Assembly: GCF_000264945.2 (NCBI RefSeq)
Contig: NZ_CP013070.1
Location: forward strand, 620,001-684,000
Direction: 5' to 3'
From: Sphingobium indicum B90A
GTDB taxonomy: Bacteria; Pseudomonadota; Alphaproteobacteria; Sphingomonadales; Sphingomonadaceae
DNA length: 64,000 nt
A program made the translations under genes and the position numbers. Below the pieces are notes generated by a model. The model was not told the origin of the DNA, did not search any database, and worked only from the letters and a program-made list of their open reading frames with translations. This document shows, in pieces, positions 27,693 through 35,968 of this stretch; position 1 is the stretch's first letter; each line of letters begins with the position of its first letter.

Positions 27693-28445
27693 TCATCGGC
27701 CTCTTTCGGGCCAGTGGAAGGCCATGCCGCTTTCCCCCGATTGCGCGCCGTCCGCGTCAAAGCGGCGCTCCGCGATGACGCCTTGCCCCTGCGCGTCCAC
27801 CGCGACGATGGTGCTGCATCGCGTGCCATAGACGGGATTTCGGATGAAGATGGGCGACACCATCGCCTCGGCCGGAACGTCAGAGGGCGCGTCGGGGGCG
27901 ATGCCGGCATGGGGCAGGCTTTCCGCGCGGAGAGCGTCGAACAGCGTCAGCGGATCGTCGGCTCCCGCGACCAGCCAGTCGAGCAGGGCGGATTTCAGGG
28001 CCAGCGTCTTGGGCCAGGGCGCGTCGAGCGTGCCGTTGGAAAGGCCGTAAAGGCCGGGCGCAAGGTCGGTGCGCAACGGGGCGGGGCGGTTGGTCAGGAA
28101 CTGCGCCCGATCCCCTTCGACCAGGATCAGGTTGAACGGATTGAAATCCGCCGGCGGAGCCGCTTCCCGGCCGCTCAGAAGGTCCGTAACCAGCGCGCCG
28201 CGAGAGGCGCGATCGGGATGGGGATCGCCATGGCCGCGCAGGTTGGTGACGATCGCGGCGCGCCCCTGTTCCGACACGCCCAGCCAGGTTCCGCCGGACA
28301 GCAGGTCGCGCCCCGCGATCAGATGGTCCGGATTCTCCCACCGGGCGAGCGGCGCCGCCGGGCGGGCGTGGAGTTCGTCGCGATTGCCGATCAGGATCAG
28401 CCGCCAGTGCGGGTGCGCGTCCCACGCCATCGCCATGATGCACAT
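27693..28445 (-). CDS. NRDE (TANGO2-like) family protein
   Basis: 250 aa. Begins MCIM with the conserved Cys2, followed by LILIGNRDELHARPAAPLARW (the NRDE motif), AGRDLLSGGTWLGVSEQGR, TNLRG, and GLSNGTLDAPWPKT. The fold resembles Ntn hydrolases. Eukaryotic TANGO2 is linked to lipid/CoA and heme metabolism, but the bacterial function is not settled. Convergent with the MBL gene (39 bp apart) and divergent from the tmRNA. Confidence 0.9.
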   Translation of the reverse strand: MCIMAMAWDAHPHWRLILIGNRDELHARPAAPLARWENPDHLIAGRDLLSGGTWLGVSEQGRAAIVTNLRGHGDPHPDRASRGALVTDLLSGREAAPPADFNPFNLILVEGDRAQFLTNRPAPLRTDLAPGLYGLSNGTLDAPWPKTLALKSALLDWLVAGADDPLTLFDALRAESLPHAGIAPDAPSDVPAEAMVSPIFIRNPVYGTRCSTIVAVDAQGQGVIAERRFDADGAQSGESGMAFHWPERGR

Positions 28446-28472
28446 GCCTTTTCCTCCCGATTCAGCGGCGGC

Positions 28473-28503
28473 TTGATAAACGGTCCGCGCCTCTCCATAT
28501 AGG
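28473..28503 (+). promoter_or_regulatory. Probable tmRNA promoter
   Basis: TTGATA and TATAGG separated by 19 bp, directly before the start of the tmRNA acceptor segment. The -10 matches those of the two tRNA promoters in the window, but the spacing is long. Confidence 0.45.
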
Positions 28504-28509
28504 CCCGTG

Positions 28510-28865
28510 CCGGGTTCGCCCGGCTATGGTGATAAATTGTGTCGTGCAATAGGCGCAGCGGACCCGGGGGCGGTACCCGGCGGCTCCACCACATATCCCC
28601 TTTCGCGAGGGGGTGTCTGACGGGGCCGAACTAGGATCGACGTGTGTTGAAAAGCGATATTTTCACCCGGCCTGAGTAAGCCGTAAAAAGGTTCAAAACT
28701 CACAAGTGCCAACGATAACGAGGCTCTTGCTCTTGCTGCGTAATTGATGGCCTTACGGCCAGACATTACTCAAAAAGAACGCGGTTGAACCCACCGGGCA
28801 ACAGAAGGGAATTCAGCGGCCTCCGGAGGGGCCGGGCAACAGAACCCTCCGGACCCTTCTTCCCG
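28510..28865 (+). ncRNA. ssrA: tmRNA, circularly permuted two-piece form
   Basis: The 3' end of the tRNA-like domain comes first: T-arm CCGGG-loop-CCCGG, then CGGCTCC-A-CCA ending at 28591. After a 30-nt intervening segment the normal 5' end begins at 28622 with GGGGCCGAACTAGGATCGAC. GGGGCCG pairs with CGGCTCC as in tRNA-Ala. The tag frame (28708-28743) and pseudoknot-like GC stems follow. This permutation, processed into acceptor and coding pieces, is the alphaproteobacterial form. The outer 5' and 3' ends given here are approximate. It rescues stalled ribosomes by trans-translation. Confidence 0.9.
28708..28743 (+). other. tmRNA proteolysis tag reading frame
   Basis: Codons GCC to GCG encode ANDNEALALAA and end with TAA. 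The ANDN start and the hydrophobic LAA-like C-terminus are the alphaproteobacterial degradation tag. Confidence 0.9.
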
Positions 28866-28957
28866 AAAATCCATGTCCCCGCCAGCCGCCTATCGCGGAT
28901 CGTTCAGCCCTGCGCGCTCCTGGCGCGAATCGGAAGGGGCCGTAACCCCTTCATTCG

Positions 28958-28975
28958 ATTACACTTTTATGACAG
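28958..28975 (-). promoter_or_regulatory. Pho-box-like site, minus orientation
   Basis: Read on the minus strand: CTGTCAT-AAAA-GTGTAAT, a very close match to the PhoB consensus of two 7-bp units with 4-bp spacer. It also forms half of an inverted repeat TTATGAC/GTCATAA (28967-28973 and 28988-28994). No minus-strand gene follows within 500 bp, so its target is unclear; it may serve the TPR gene at 29111 from upstream. Confidence 0.5.
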
Positions 28976-29052
28976 TTCGAAGTAAAAGTCATAAGACATT
29001 GAAAATAAAGTGATAAAAATCCTTTCCAGGGGTTTCCCGGACCCTTGTCGCC

Positions 29053-29085
29053 ATGTCATCAAAGTGAAATACTGATGGCTATTGT
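29053..29085 (+). promoter_or_regulatory. Pho-box-like promoter of the TPR gene
   Basis: ATGTCAT-CAAA-GTGAAAT (29053-29070), then 9 bp and a -10-like TATTGT (29080-29085), about 25 bp before the TPR gene. The second unit is imperfect. The first 11 bases closely resemble those of the box at 35063. Confidence 0.45.
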
Positions 29086-29110
29086 AGAAGGTTTTTTCAG
29101 GAGAAACGGA

Positions 29111-29494
29111 ATGGCGAAGGCGGCAGCGATTCTGGCCCTTGGGCTGGCGGCGATGGCGCCGGCCATGGCCTTCGCGGCGACGGAGGAGGTGGTCGTGGTC
29201 GGCGTGCCCGACGGCCGTCTCGCCGCCGGCGCGCTGGTCGCGGGGGATTACGGCCGCGCCGCCCGCCGCCTGGAAGCGGTCCGTCCCGATGCGGCGAACG
29301 ATCCGGCCCGTCTCATCAACCTGGGCAATGCCTATGCCGGCATGGGCCGCATCGATGCTGCCCATGCGGCCTACAAGGCCGCCCGGTTCGCGCCGGACAC
29401 CCCCCTGGTGACGGCGGACGGCAACGAGGCGTCGTCGCGGGACATCGCCCGCCGCGCTCTCGGCCGGCTGAACGCGCAATACGCCATGCGCTGA
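29111..29494 (+). CDS. Small exported TPR protein
   Basis: 127 aa from the ATG preceded by AGGAGA. Signal peptide about residues 1-23 (ILALGLAAMAPAMAFAA). The mature part contains one clear tetratricopeptide unit (LINLGNAYAGMGRIDAAHAAYKAARFAPD) and a preceding half-repeat (GALVAGDYGRAARRLE). Likely periplasmic and protein-binding; role unknown. It lies at the head of the Pho-box-rich region and is followed by a strong hairpin. Confidence 0.82.
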   Translation: MAKAAAILALGLAAMAPAMAFAATEEVVVVGVPDGRLAAGALVAGDYGRAARRLEAVRPDAANDPARLINLGNAYAGMGRIDAAHAAYKAARFAPDTPLVTADGNEASSRDIARRALGRLNAQYAMR

Positions 29495-29532
29495 AAAAAG
29501 GCGTCAGGCGGAAGCCCTGGGTGCAGGGAGAG

Positions 29533-29562
29533 GGGGCGTCGTCCGCTACCGGACGGCGCCCC
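29533..29562 (+). terminator. Strong hairpin after the TPR gene
   Basis: GGGGCGTCGTCCG - CTAC - CGGACGGCGCCCC: a 13-bp stem with one G-U pair, 38 bp after the stop codon. No U tract. Confidence 0.6.
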
Positions 29563-29604
29563 TGCCGCGTTCGCCGTCACGCGAATGAAAGAATAGTCTT
29601 CAAA

Positions 29605-29655
29605 CTGTCATCTCAAAGACGCCGTTTCGTCACGGAATCAAAATGAGCCTGTCAT
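29605..29655 (+). promoter_or_regulatory. Pho-box array upstream of the lipoprotein gene
   Basis: CTGTCAT at 29605-29611, TCGTCAC at 29627-29633 and CTGTCAT at 29649-29655 are spaced exactly 22 bp apart. That is two 11-bp PhoB units, with weaker units between. Ten bp after the last unit is a -10-like TAGCTG (29666-29671), the same gap as in E. coli phoA. The lipoprotein start lies about 100 bp further. Confidence 0.65.
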
Positions 29656-29767
29656 CTGACGAGCCTAGCTGCCGCCTCGGAGGGCGACAGGGGGCGTTGT
29701 CCGATTCTAGTTCCCCTTGGCGCTCCGCATTCCATCACATGCCGGCAAAGCCGGAAGCGGAGACGAC

Positions 29768-31357
29768 ATGGCCAAGTTCAACCGACTGCAAACCATCCTG
29801 ATGGCAGGCTGCGCCTGCGCGGCGCTCGGCGCATGCGGCGCGGACGACATCGCTTCGCCCGGCGAAGGCACCATCGTGCTGCCCACCCCCACGCCCAGCC
29901 CCACGCCCACGCCGACTCCCACGCCGACGCCGACGGCGGTGACGCCGGCTTCGAGCTGCCCGACGATTGCGGGTTCCGACCAGTTGACCGACCTTGGCAC
30001 CATCACCGACGGCAGCAACACCTGGCGGAACTGCGGCTTTCCCGCGCGGTTCAACAGCACCACCGCGATCGCCAAGGCCGCGGGCGTCATCTATTCCCTG
30101 CCGGGCCGCGTGGACGTCGGCACCGATCAGGGCGCCGCGAGCACCGGCACCAACGTCACCCTGTCGATCGACCCGGGCGTGGTGGTCTTCGCCAGCACCG
30201 GCAACGCCTATCTGGCGGTGAATCGCGGCAACAAGATCAATGCGGTGGGCACCGCGACAAGCCCCATCGTCTTCACCAGCCGCGAGAATGTGACCGGCGC
30301 CGCCAACGACCAGTCATCCGGGCAGTGGGGCGGCATCGTGCTGCTCGGCCGGGCGAAGATCACCGATTGCGACGCGCCGGCCGCAGCGCCGGGCACCACC
30401 GCCTGCACGCGCGACACCGAAGGCGCCAGCAACGCCATTTACGGCGGCGCGGACGACGCCGACAGTTCCGGCCGGTTGAGCTATGTCCAGATCCGCTATT
30501 CGGGCTTCGTGCTGTCGAACGGCAAGGAGCTGCAGGGCCTGACTCCCTCGGGCGTGGGCACCGGCACGCAGATCGACCATATCCAGGTCCATAACAGCTC
30601 GGACGACGGCATCGAGGTGTTCGGCGGTTCGACGCACATGAAATATCTGGTGCTGACCGGCAATGAGGACGACAATCTGGATACCGACGTGGGCTTCCGC
30701 GGCACGGCCCAGTTCATCATCTCCGTCCAGCGCGCCAACGCCAATATCGGCGACACCTTCACCGAGACGGACTCCAATGGTTCGACCACGAACAGCAATG
30801 CCAGCGAGGACGCGCTGCCCCGCCAATATCTGAAGGTGGCGAACTTCACCCATATCCAGCGGTCGAACACCGGCGATGACGGCGCGACCATGATGCTGCG
30901 CGGCGGCGCCGACCTTGCCATGGTGAACGGCATCATCGTCAGCCCCGACCAGAGCTGCCTGCGCATCAACAGCGCGTCGACCGTGCGCGATGCCGACCCG
31001 GCGCTGCAGGACGCGGGCAAGCCGCGCTACCTGTCGGTGGTCATGCAGTGCAACGCCACCCCGTTCAAGGGCACCGGCGGCGCTGACGTGGCGCTGGTCC
31101 AGTCGATCTTCACGACCGACCCGAACAGCACGTTCACCTACACGCCGTCGCTGACCAGCCTGTTCGTCAACGGCGCGACCGAAACCGCCCGCACCGCGAT
31201 CGACCCCAAGACGGTCGACAGCGCCTTCACCACCACCAACTATGTCGGCGCGGTGAAGGACAGCAACGACAGTTGGTATGCCGGCTGGACCTGCAACTCG
31301 GTGACGGCGAGCTTCGGCAGCAGCAGCAAGAACTGCACGGCCATCCCGACCACCTGA
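29768..31357 (+). CDS. Surface/secreted lipoprotein with predicted beta-helix
   Basis: 529 aa. Lipoprotein signal with lipobox LGAC (Cys23). Next is a Pro-Thr linker (PTPTPSPTPTPTPTP, bases about 29881-29937), then a roughly 460-residue Asn/Gly/Thr-rich domain (SIDPGVVVFAS, GKINAVGTATSPIVFTS-like strands, IDHIQVHNSSDDGIEVFGGS, NEDDNLDTD) typical of right-handed beta-helix proteins. A conserved Cys pair occurs near each end. Co-located with a TonB receptor and the type II secretion operon under Pho-box control, it could be a secreted lipoprotein, analogous to Caulobacter ElpS, which leaves through a T2SS in phosphate starvation. Homology to ElpS is not shown here. Confidence 0.8.
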   Translation: MAKFNRLQTILMAGCACAALGACGADDIASPGEGTIVLPTPTPSPTPTPTPTPTPTAVTPASSCPTIAGSDQLTDLGTITDGSNTWRNCGFPARFNSTTAIAKAAGVIYSLPGRVDVGTDQGAASTGTNVTLSIDPGVVVFASTGNAYLAVNRGNKINAVGTATSPIVFTSRENVTGAANDQSSGQWGGIVLLGRAKITDCDAPAAAPGTTACTRDTEGASNAIYGGADDADSSGRLSYVQIRYSGFVLSNGKELQGLTPSGVGTGTQIDHIQVHNSSDDGIEVFGGSTHMKYLVLTGNEDDNLDTDVGFRGTAQFIISVQRANANIGDTFTETDSNGSTTNSNASEDALPRQYLKVANFTHIQRSNTGDDGATMMLRGGADLAMVNGIIVSPDQSCLRINSASTVRDADPALQDAGKPRYLSVVMQCNATPFKGTGGADVALVQSIFTTDPNSTFTYTPSLTSLFVNGATETARTAIDPKTVDSAFTTTNYVGAVKDSNDSWYAGWTCNSVTASFGSSSKNCTAIPTT

Positions 31358-31378
31358 TCGGTTCCTGACCTCAACAGG

Positions 31379-31417
31379 GGCGGGGAAGCGTGCATCCGGC
31401 GCTTCCCCGCCTTCTTT
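31379..31417 (+). terminator. Intrinsic terminator/attenuator between lipoprotein and TonB receptor
   Basis: GGCGGGGAAGCG - loop - CGCTTCCCCGCC, a 12-bp perfect stem, followed by TTCTTT. It lies in the 89-bp gap between two same-strand genes with no separate promoter visible before the receptor. Partial read-through would give more lipoprotein than receptor. Confidence 0.75.
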
Positions 31418-31446
31418 GCACTGAATTTCTTTTGGGGGACATTTTC

Positions 31447-34131
31447 ATGTCACAGCCGCTGAACATGGCGCGCCTGCTCCTGATTTCCACCGCGCTGGTC
31501 GCGCCTGCGGCCATGGCCCAGAACGCCGCGCCCACGCCGCCCGTCACCTCCGGCACCCCGACGCAATCAGAGGAAGCCGACGCCCAGGCCGGGCGGGTCG
31601 ACGTGTCCATCCCCGGTTCCGACATCATCGTCACCGGCCGCCGCAACAGCAATGTGTCCCAGGCCGCGCCGCAGGTGGTGAACGTGCTGTCCGCCGCCGA
31701 CATCAAGCGCACGGGCGAGGGCGACATCGCCGGTTCGCTCCAGCGCGTGACCGGCCTTTCGGTCGTGTCCGGCGGCTATGTCTATGTGCGCGGCCTTGGC
31801 GACCGCTATTCGCTGGCCTTGCTGAACGGTTCGCCGCTGCCCAGCCCCGAACCGTTGAAGCGCGTCGTGCCGCTCGACATCTTCCCGACCAGCGTGATCG
31901 CCTCGACGCTGGTGCAGAAAAGCTATTCGGCCAATTTCCCCGGCGAATTCGGCGGCGGCGTGATCAACCTCACGACCAAGGCGATTCCGGCGGAAAGCTA
32001 TCTGGAACTGAGCGTCGGCAGCTCGGCCAATACGGAGACGTCCGGCCAGCTCGGCTACACCTATTATGGCAGCAAGTCGGACTGGACGGGTTTCGACGAC
32101 GGTTCGCGCGACGTCCCGCCGCTGCTGGCACAGGCGTTCAAGGGCGGCGTTCCCTTCTCCAACATTCCGCGGGGCGGCCTGCAGGCGATCTCGATGCAGT
32201 TCCTGAACGCCAAGACTTCGGTGCTGCAGCGGACCAACAGCCTGCCGTTCAACTTTTCCGGATCGCTGAACGGCGGCACCGCCTTCGACGTTGGAAGCGA
32301 CGGGCGCCTGGGGCTGTTGCTGACCGCGTCCTACAGCAACAAATGGCGCACGCGCGCATCGCTCCAGCAGGCGTCGACCGACCTCAGCCAGGCGCCGGGC
32401 AAGACGGGGACGCAGGTCAGCACGGACAATGAGGTCACCGTCAACGCGTTGTTCGGGGCCGGGCTGGAACTGGGGGAGCAGAAGATCCGCTGGACCAACG
32501 TCTTCATCCGCGACACGCTGAAGCGCGGCGCCCTGTCGCTCGGCCGGAACAATGGCGAGATCGAGGGCGCGGACTATATGAAGCAGAACACCGCCTGGTA
32601 CGAACGGCAGTTGATCGACACGCAACTGGTGGGCGAGTTCAGGCTGGCCGACGCGCTCAGCCTGGATCTGCGCGGCGGCTACGCCAATTCTCAGCGCGAG
32701 GCGCCCTATGAGCGCGAGTTCGAATATGTGCGCACCAATCGCGACCTTGCCGCCGATCCGGTGGGGGATCGCTTCATCAACGCGCTCAACCGCCAGCGCG
32801 GCGACGCGTCGATCACCTTCAGCGACCTGAACGAGGATCTGTGGTCGGCGGGCGCCGACCTCAGCTACAAATTCTCGCCCGCCCTGACGCTGACGACAGG
32901 CTATGCGTTCAGCGACACGAAGCGCACGTCGTCGCGCTATGAACTGCATTTCGATGCGACCAACCTGCCGATCGACGCGCAGCAGATGCGGCCCGACTAT
33001 CTGTTGTCGGATGCCGCCATCCAGCTTTACGACATGACGCTGCTGGACTTTTCCGGCAACTATCCGGTCTATGACGCCGCGCTGCGCGTCCATGCGGGCT
33101 ATGGTCAGGTGAAGGCGGAACTGGCGCCGGGCCTGACCATCGATTCGGGCGTGCGCCATGAAAAGGGCCGGCAGTCGGTCACGGGCGTCGATGTCTACAA
33201 CACCGGGCTGACCCCGGTTAACAGGATCGACGAAAGCTATTGGCTGCCGGCCGCGACGCTGACGTTCGAGGCGTCCAAGGGGCTTCAGTTCCGCATCAGC
33301 GGGTCGAAGACCATCGCCCGCCCGCAGTTCCGCGAACTGATCGCGCAGCCCTATATCGACACGGAATCCAACCGCTTCTACCGCGGCAACCCGTTCCTGC
33401 AGGACAGCGAATTGTGGAATGCGGAAGCGCGGGTCGAATGGTATATGGGCCGCGACGAACGGCTGACGCTGGCGGGTTTCTGGAAGAAGATCGACAATCC
33501 GATCGAAACCTACACCACCATCAACGACAAATATGACGTGACGACCAGCTTCGCCAACGCGCCGGAAGCGACGCTCTATGGCGCGGAGGTCGAGGTGCAG
33601 AAATATCTGCCGCTCGACAGCCTGTCCGACGCGGCCTTCTTCCAGAGCCGGCGCCTGGTGCTGATCGGCAACTACACCTATACCAGGTCGAAGCTGAAGG
33701 TCGGCGAAGGCGACACGACCGTCCCCTACAGCTATACCGCCGGGCCGCTGCCCGCGGCGTCGGACTATTTCCAGGACGGCGTGCCGCTGACCGGCCAGTC
33801 CGACCATCTGGTGAACGTCCAGGTCGGGCTGGAGGATACCGACAAGCTGTCGCAGCAGACCCTGCTGCTCACCTACGCCAGTCCCCGCGTGACCAGCCGT
33901 GGTCCGAACCTTCAGCCCGACATCAGGGAAAAGCCGGGCCTGACGCTGGACTTCGTGGCGCGCCAGGCGGTGAAGCTGCCGGGCGGCATCAACAGCGAGT
34001 TCAAGTTCGAGGCGCGCAACATCACCGGCCGGAAATTCCAGGAGTTTCAGCAATTGGACGGCGCCAAGCTGTTCTACAACCGATACAAGATCGGCACGAC
34101 CCTGGCCGCGTCGCTGACCGTCGCCTTCTGA
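31447..34131 (+). CDS. TonB-dependent receptor (Pho-locus)
   Basis: 894 aa. Signal peptide about residues 1-25 (LLLISTALVAPAAMAQN), spacer, DIIVTGRR segment, plug (QVVNVLSAADIKRTGEGDIAGSL, YVYVRGLGDRYSLALLNG, FGGGVINLTTKA), then beta-barrel ending AASLTVAF with terminal Phe. The ...VRGLGDRYS... plug belongs to the group of receptors often paired with a beta-helix lipoprotein in sphingomonads and Caulobacter. GGGGGA precedes the ATG. It probably imports a phosphorus-containing or other nutrient released by exported enzymes; inference. Confidence 0.93.
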   Translation: MSQPLNMARLLLISTALVAPAAMAQNAAPTPPVTSGTPTQSEEADAQAGRVDVSIPGSDIIVTGRRNSNVSQAAPQVVNVLSAADIKRTGEGDIAGSLQRVTGLSVVSGGYVYVRGLGDRYSLALLNGSPLPSPEPLKRVVPLDIFPTSVIASTLVQKSYSANFPGEFGGGVINLTTKAIPAESYLELSVGSSANTETSGQLGYTYYGSKSDWTGFDDGSRDVPPLLAQAFKGGVPFSNIPRGGLQAISMQFLNAKTSVLQRTNSLPFNFSGSLNGGTAFDVGSDGRLGLLLTASYSNKWRTRASLQQASTDLSQAPGKTGTQVSTDNEVTVNALFGAGLELGEQKIRWTNVFIRDTLKRGALSLGRNNGEIEGADYMKQNTAWYERQLIDTQLVGEFRLADALSLDLRGGYANSQREAPYEREFEYVRTNRDLAADPVGDRFINALNRQRGDASITFSDLNEDLWSAGADLSYKFSPALTLTTGYAFSDTKRTSSRYELHFDATNLPIDAQQMRPDYLLSDAAIQLYDMTLLDFSGNYPVYDAALRVHAGYGQVKAELAPGLTIDSGVRHEKGRQSVTGVDVYNTGLTPVNRIDESYWLPAATLTFEASKGLQFRISGSKTIARPQFRELIAQPYIDTESNRFYRGNPFLQDSELWNAEARVEWYMGRDERLTLAGFWKKIDNPIETYTTINDKYDVTTSFANAPEATLYGAEVEVQKYLPLDSLSDAAFFQSRRLVLIGNYTYTRSKLKVGEGDTTVPYSYTAGPLPAASDYFQDGVPLTGQSDHLVNVQVGLEDTDKLSQQTLLLTYASPRVTSRGPNLQPDIREKPGLTLDFVARQAVKLPGGINSEFKFEARNITGRKFQEFQQLDGAKLFYNRYKIGTTLAASLTVAF

Positions 34132-34221
34132 ACCTGCCGGCCGCCTTCTCCTGGAGCGGGTTTCGATACTGGTTGAATCAGATGGCCGCTCTGGATTTTG
34201 GTTTTCCGCGATTTCTTAGCC

Positions 34222-34241
34222 AGCGATCAGTTCCGATCGCT
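34222..34241. repeat. Short inverted repeat downstream of the TonB receptor
   Basis: AGCGATC - AGTTCC - GATCGCT, 7-bp perfect arms, in the convergent gap between the receptor and the dioxygenase. Confidence 0.5.
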
Positions 34242-34255
34242 TGGATCGCTCCAAG

Positions 34256-34295
34256 GGCGCGCCGTGCCCCTGCGCAGGCAGGAGCACGGCGCGCC
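34256..34295. terminator. Bidirectional hairpin containing a palindromic repeat
   Basis: GGCGCGCCGTG and CACGGCGCGCC form an 11-bp perfect stem whose 18-base loop carries CCTGCGCAGGCAGGAG, the same palindromic unit found in gspE and gspG. It lies between two convergent genes and probably terminates both. Confidence 0.65.
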
Positions 34296-34331
34296 TGATG
34301 GCGCCAACGGTCATTCGCGCCCCACGCCCGA

Positions 34332-34979
34332 TCACGCCCAGGGCCGCTCGCGATACCATTTGGTGATGACATGCTTGACCCCGCCGCGCACCTTCATGCC
34401 GTGGTGGATGCTGGCGGGATTACAGGCGCCCGGCCCCAGCCGGTTGTTCCATGCCAGCAGCTTGCCGGTTTCGGGCTGCACCGTCTTGCCGATCTTGACG
34501 AAGCGGGTCGCGCCGCCCGCCGCCGGTTCGTTCAGGTAGACCATCAGCGTCCAGGTGCGGTTGCCGGAAACCGCGCAGAAGCGTTCGAAATCGATGCCCC
34601 CAGGTTCGAAATAGTCGGTATGCGCCTTGAATTCCTGGCCGAGCGCATAGCGCTGCCCCTGAATGGGCTCGCCATGGGCGGGGTCGATGCCGACAAAGGC
34701 GGCGAGCTTCGCGTCGATCCCCGCGACGAACGGGTCGGAAGCATCCAGGTCGCATGTCTCGCCGGTGCGGAAATATCCGTCGCCATTCGCGTCCGCGATG
34801 GTGGAGGGGCGGCGGTGGGCGTCGATCCGTTCGACCAGGCCGGCGCATTCCTCCGCCGAGAGGAAATGGCGCTGGATGAACAGGGTAAGGTCGCGGCTGG
34901 GCACGCGCTGGACGCGGGGGTGGGACGCGATCCAGGCGGGATCGGCGTCGGCGGCGAAGGGGGGAAGGCTGTCTGCCAT
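34332..34979 (-). CDS. 2-oxoglutarate/Fe(II)-dependent dioxygenase (prolyl 4-hydroxylase-like)
   Basis: 215 aa from MADSLPPF; an upstream in-frame ATG at 35072 would overlap the Pho-box array. The double-stranded beta-helix metal triad is visible: HTDYFE (HxD) and, near the C-terminus, SIHHGMKVRGGVKHVITKWYRER (distal His plus the 2-oxoglutarate Arg/Lys). Also TWTLMVYLNEPAAGGATRFVK, typical of P4Hc. It hydroxylates a protein or small molecule; target unknown. It could belong to the phosphate-starvation group because of the adjacent Pho box, but that box faces the gsp operon. Confidence 0.88.
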   Translation of the reverse strand: MADSLPPFAADADPAWIASHPRVQRVPSRDLTLFIQRHFLSAEECAGLVERIDAHRRPSTIADANGDGYFRTGETCDLDASDPFVAGIDAKLAAFVGIDPAHGEPIQGQRYALGQEFKAHTDYFEPGGIDFERFCAVSGNRTWTLMVYLNEPAAGGATRFVKIGKTVQPETGKLLAWNNRLGPGACNPASIHHGMKVRGGVKHVITKWYRERPWA

Positions 34980-35062
34980 CGGCGGGTCCAGGAAGCGGAA
35001 ATCAGGCCTTTTGCTATCGCTGGCCGCGCGAAATGCAAGCGCCGTCGCTTCGGTCGTTGCGA

Positions 35063-35116
35063 TTGTCATCAAAGCGTCACAATAGTGTCATCCGGTGGTA
35101 AAACCGATTTTATAGC
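35063..35116 (+). promoter_or_regulatory. Pho-box promoter of the type II secretion operon
   Basis: Three units with exact 11-bp periodicity: TTGTCAT-CAAA-GCGTCAC-AATA-GTGTCAT (35063-35091), a weak fourth unit, then a -10-like TATAGC at 35111-35116. Orientation is toward gspC, about 35 bp downstream. The match to the PhoB consensus CTGTCATAWAWCTGTCAY is good. Confidence 0.72.
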
Positions 35117-35149
35117 AGGCGCCGATATCGAGGGGGATGAACGACGCGC

Positions 35150-35968
35150 ATGCGTGTGGCTTTCAGCGAGAATATCCGGAACATGGGCGGGCGGCTGCGG
35201 CCCGTCGACTGGCTGGCGGCGGTCGAGAAGCTGTTTCTGGGCCTGCTGGCGCTGCTGTGCGCGGCGCTGGTCTGGGCGGTGCTGACGCCCGTCGGCAGTT
35301 TCGGCCCCTGGGAAGGGCGGCAGGCCCGCTTCCTCTCCGTCGCGGAGCGGCAGGCCCTGTTTTCCCGCTTCGACCCCTTTTATCGCGGCGGCCCGCAACA
35401 GGCGGGCGGCGGCGTCGTGACCTCCCTGGCGCTGACGGTCTACGGCATCCGGCTGAACGAAGGGTCGGGACTGGGTTCCGCCATCGTGGCGGGACCGGAC
35501 GGGGTGCAGAACAGCTTTGCCGTGGGGGAGGAGATCATGCCCGGCGTGGTGCTGAAGGCGGTCGCCTTCGACCATATCACCATCGACCGGGGCGGGGCGG
35601 AGGAGCAGGTTTTCCTCGACCAGTCGCAGCCCGCGCCCGTCGCCGCGCCGGAAGGTTCGCCTCCGCCGCCGCCGGTGGCGGGGATGGACAATCCTAGCGC
35701 CGACACGCTGAAGCGCGACGTCGGCTTCACCCCCCGGATGCAGAACGGGCGCGTCACCGGCCTGATCCTGACGGCCAGGGGACCGGGCTTCCAGCAGGCC
35801 GGCTTCCAGCCCGGCGACGTCATCACCCAGGTCGATGGCCAGCCCATCAGATCGCTGAGCGATCTTCAGGCGCTGCAGGGCAGGATCATGCCCGGCTCGC
35901 GCATTTCCCTGATGGTGGAACGCGGCGCGGCCACATCCTCCGTCAATCTGACACTGCAAGGCCAATGA
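35150..35968 (+). CDS. gspC: Type II secretion protein C
   Basis: 272 aa inner-membrane protein linking the secretin to the inner-membrane platform. One membrane segment at about residues 28-46 (LFLGLLALLCAALVWAVL), then the periplasmic HR domain (VYGIRLNEGSGLGSAIVAGPDGVQNSFAVGEEI), a Pro-rich linker (GSPPPPPVAG) and a C-terminal PDZ domain (GLILTARGPGFQQAGFQPGDVITQVDGQPIRS). An alternative start is the Met at residue 12. First gene of the gsp operon, after the Pho-box promoter; its stop overlaps the gspD start. Confidence 0.92.
   Translation: MRVAFSENIRNMGGRLRPVDWLAAVEKLFLGLLALLCAALVWAVLTPVGSFGPWEGRQARFLSVAERQALFSRFDPFYRGGPQQAGGGVVTSLALTVYGIRLNEGSGLGSAIVAGPDGVQNSFAVGEEIMPGVVLKAVAFDHITIDRGGAEEQVFLDQSQPAPVAAPEGSPPPPPVAGMDNPSADTLKRDVGFTPRMQNGRVTGLILTARGPGFQQAGFQPGDVITQVDGQPIRSLSDLQALQGRIMPGSRISLMVERGAATSSVNLTLQGQ

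Noticed and set aside
29881..29937. Simple CCCACG-type repeat, considered as a regulatory or CRISPR-like repeat
   Set aside because: It encodes the Pro-Thr linker of the lipoprotein after the lipobox; normal for surface lipoproteins.
31567..34053. 828-aa minus-strand open frame
   Set aside because: Antisense to the TonB receptor gene, which has full domain support; shadow frame composition.
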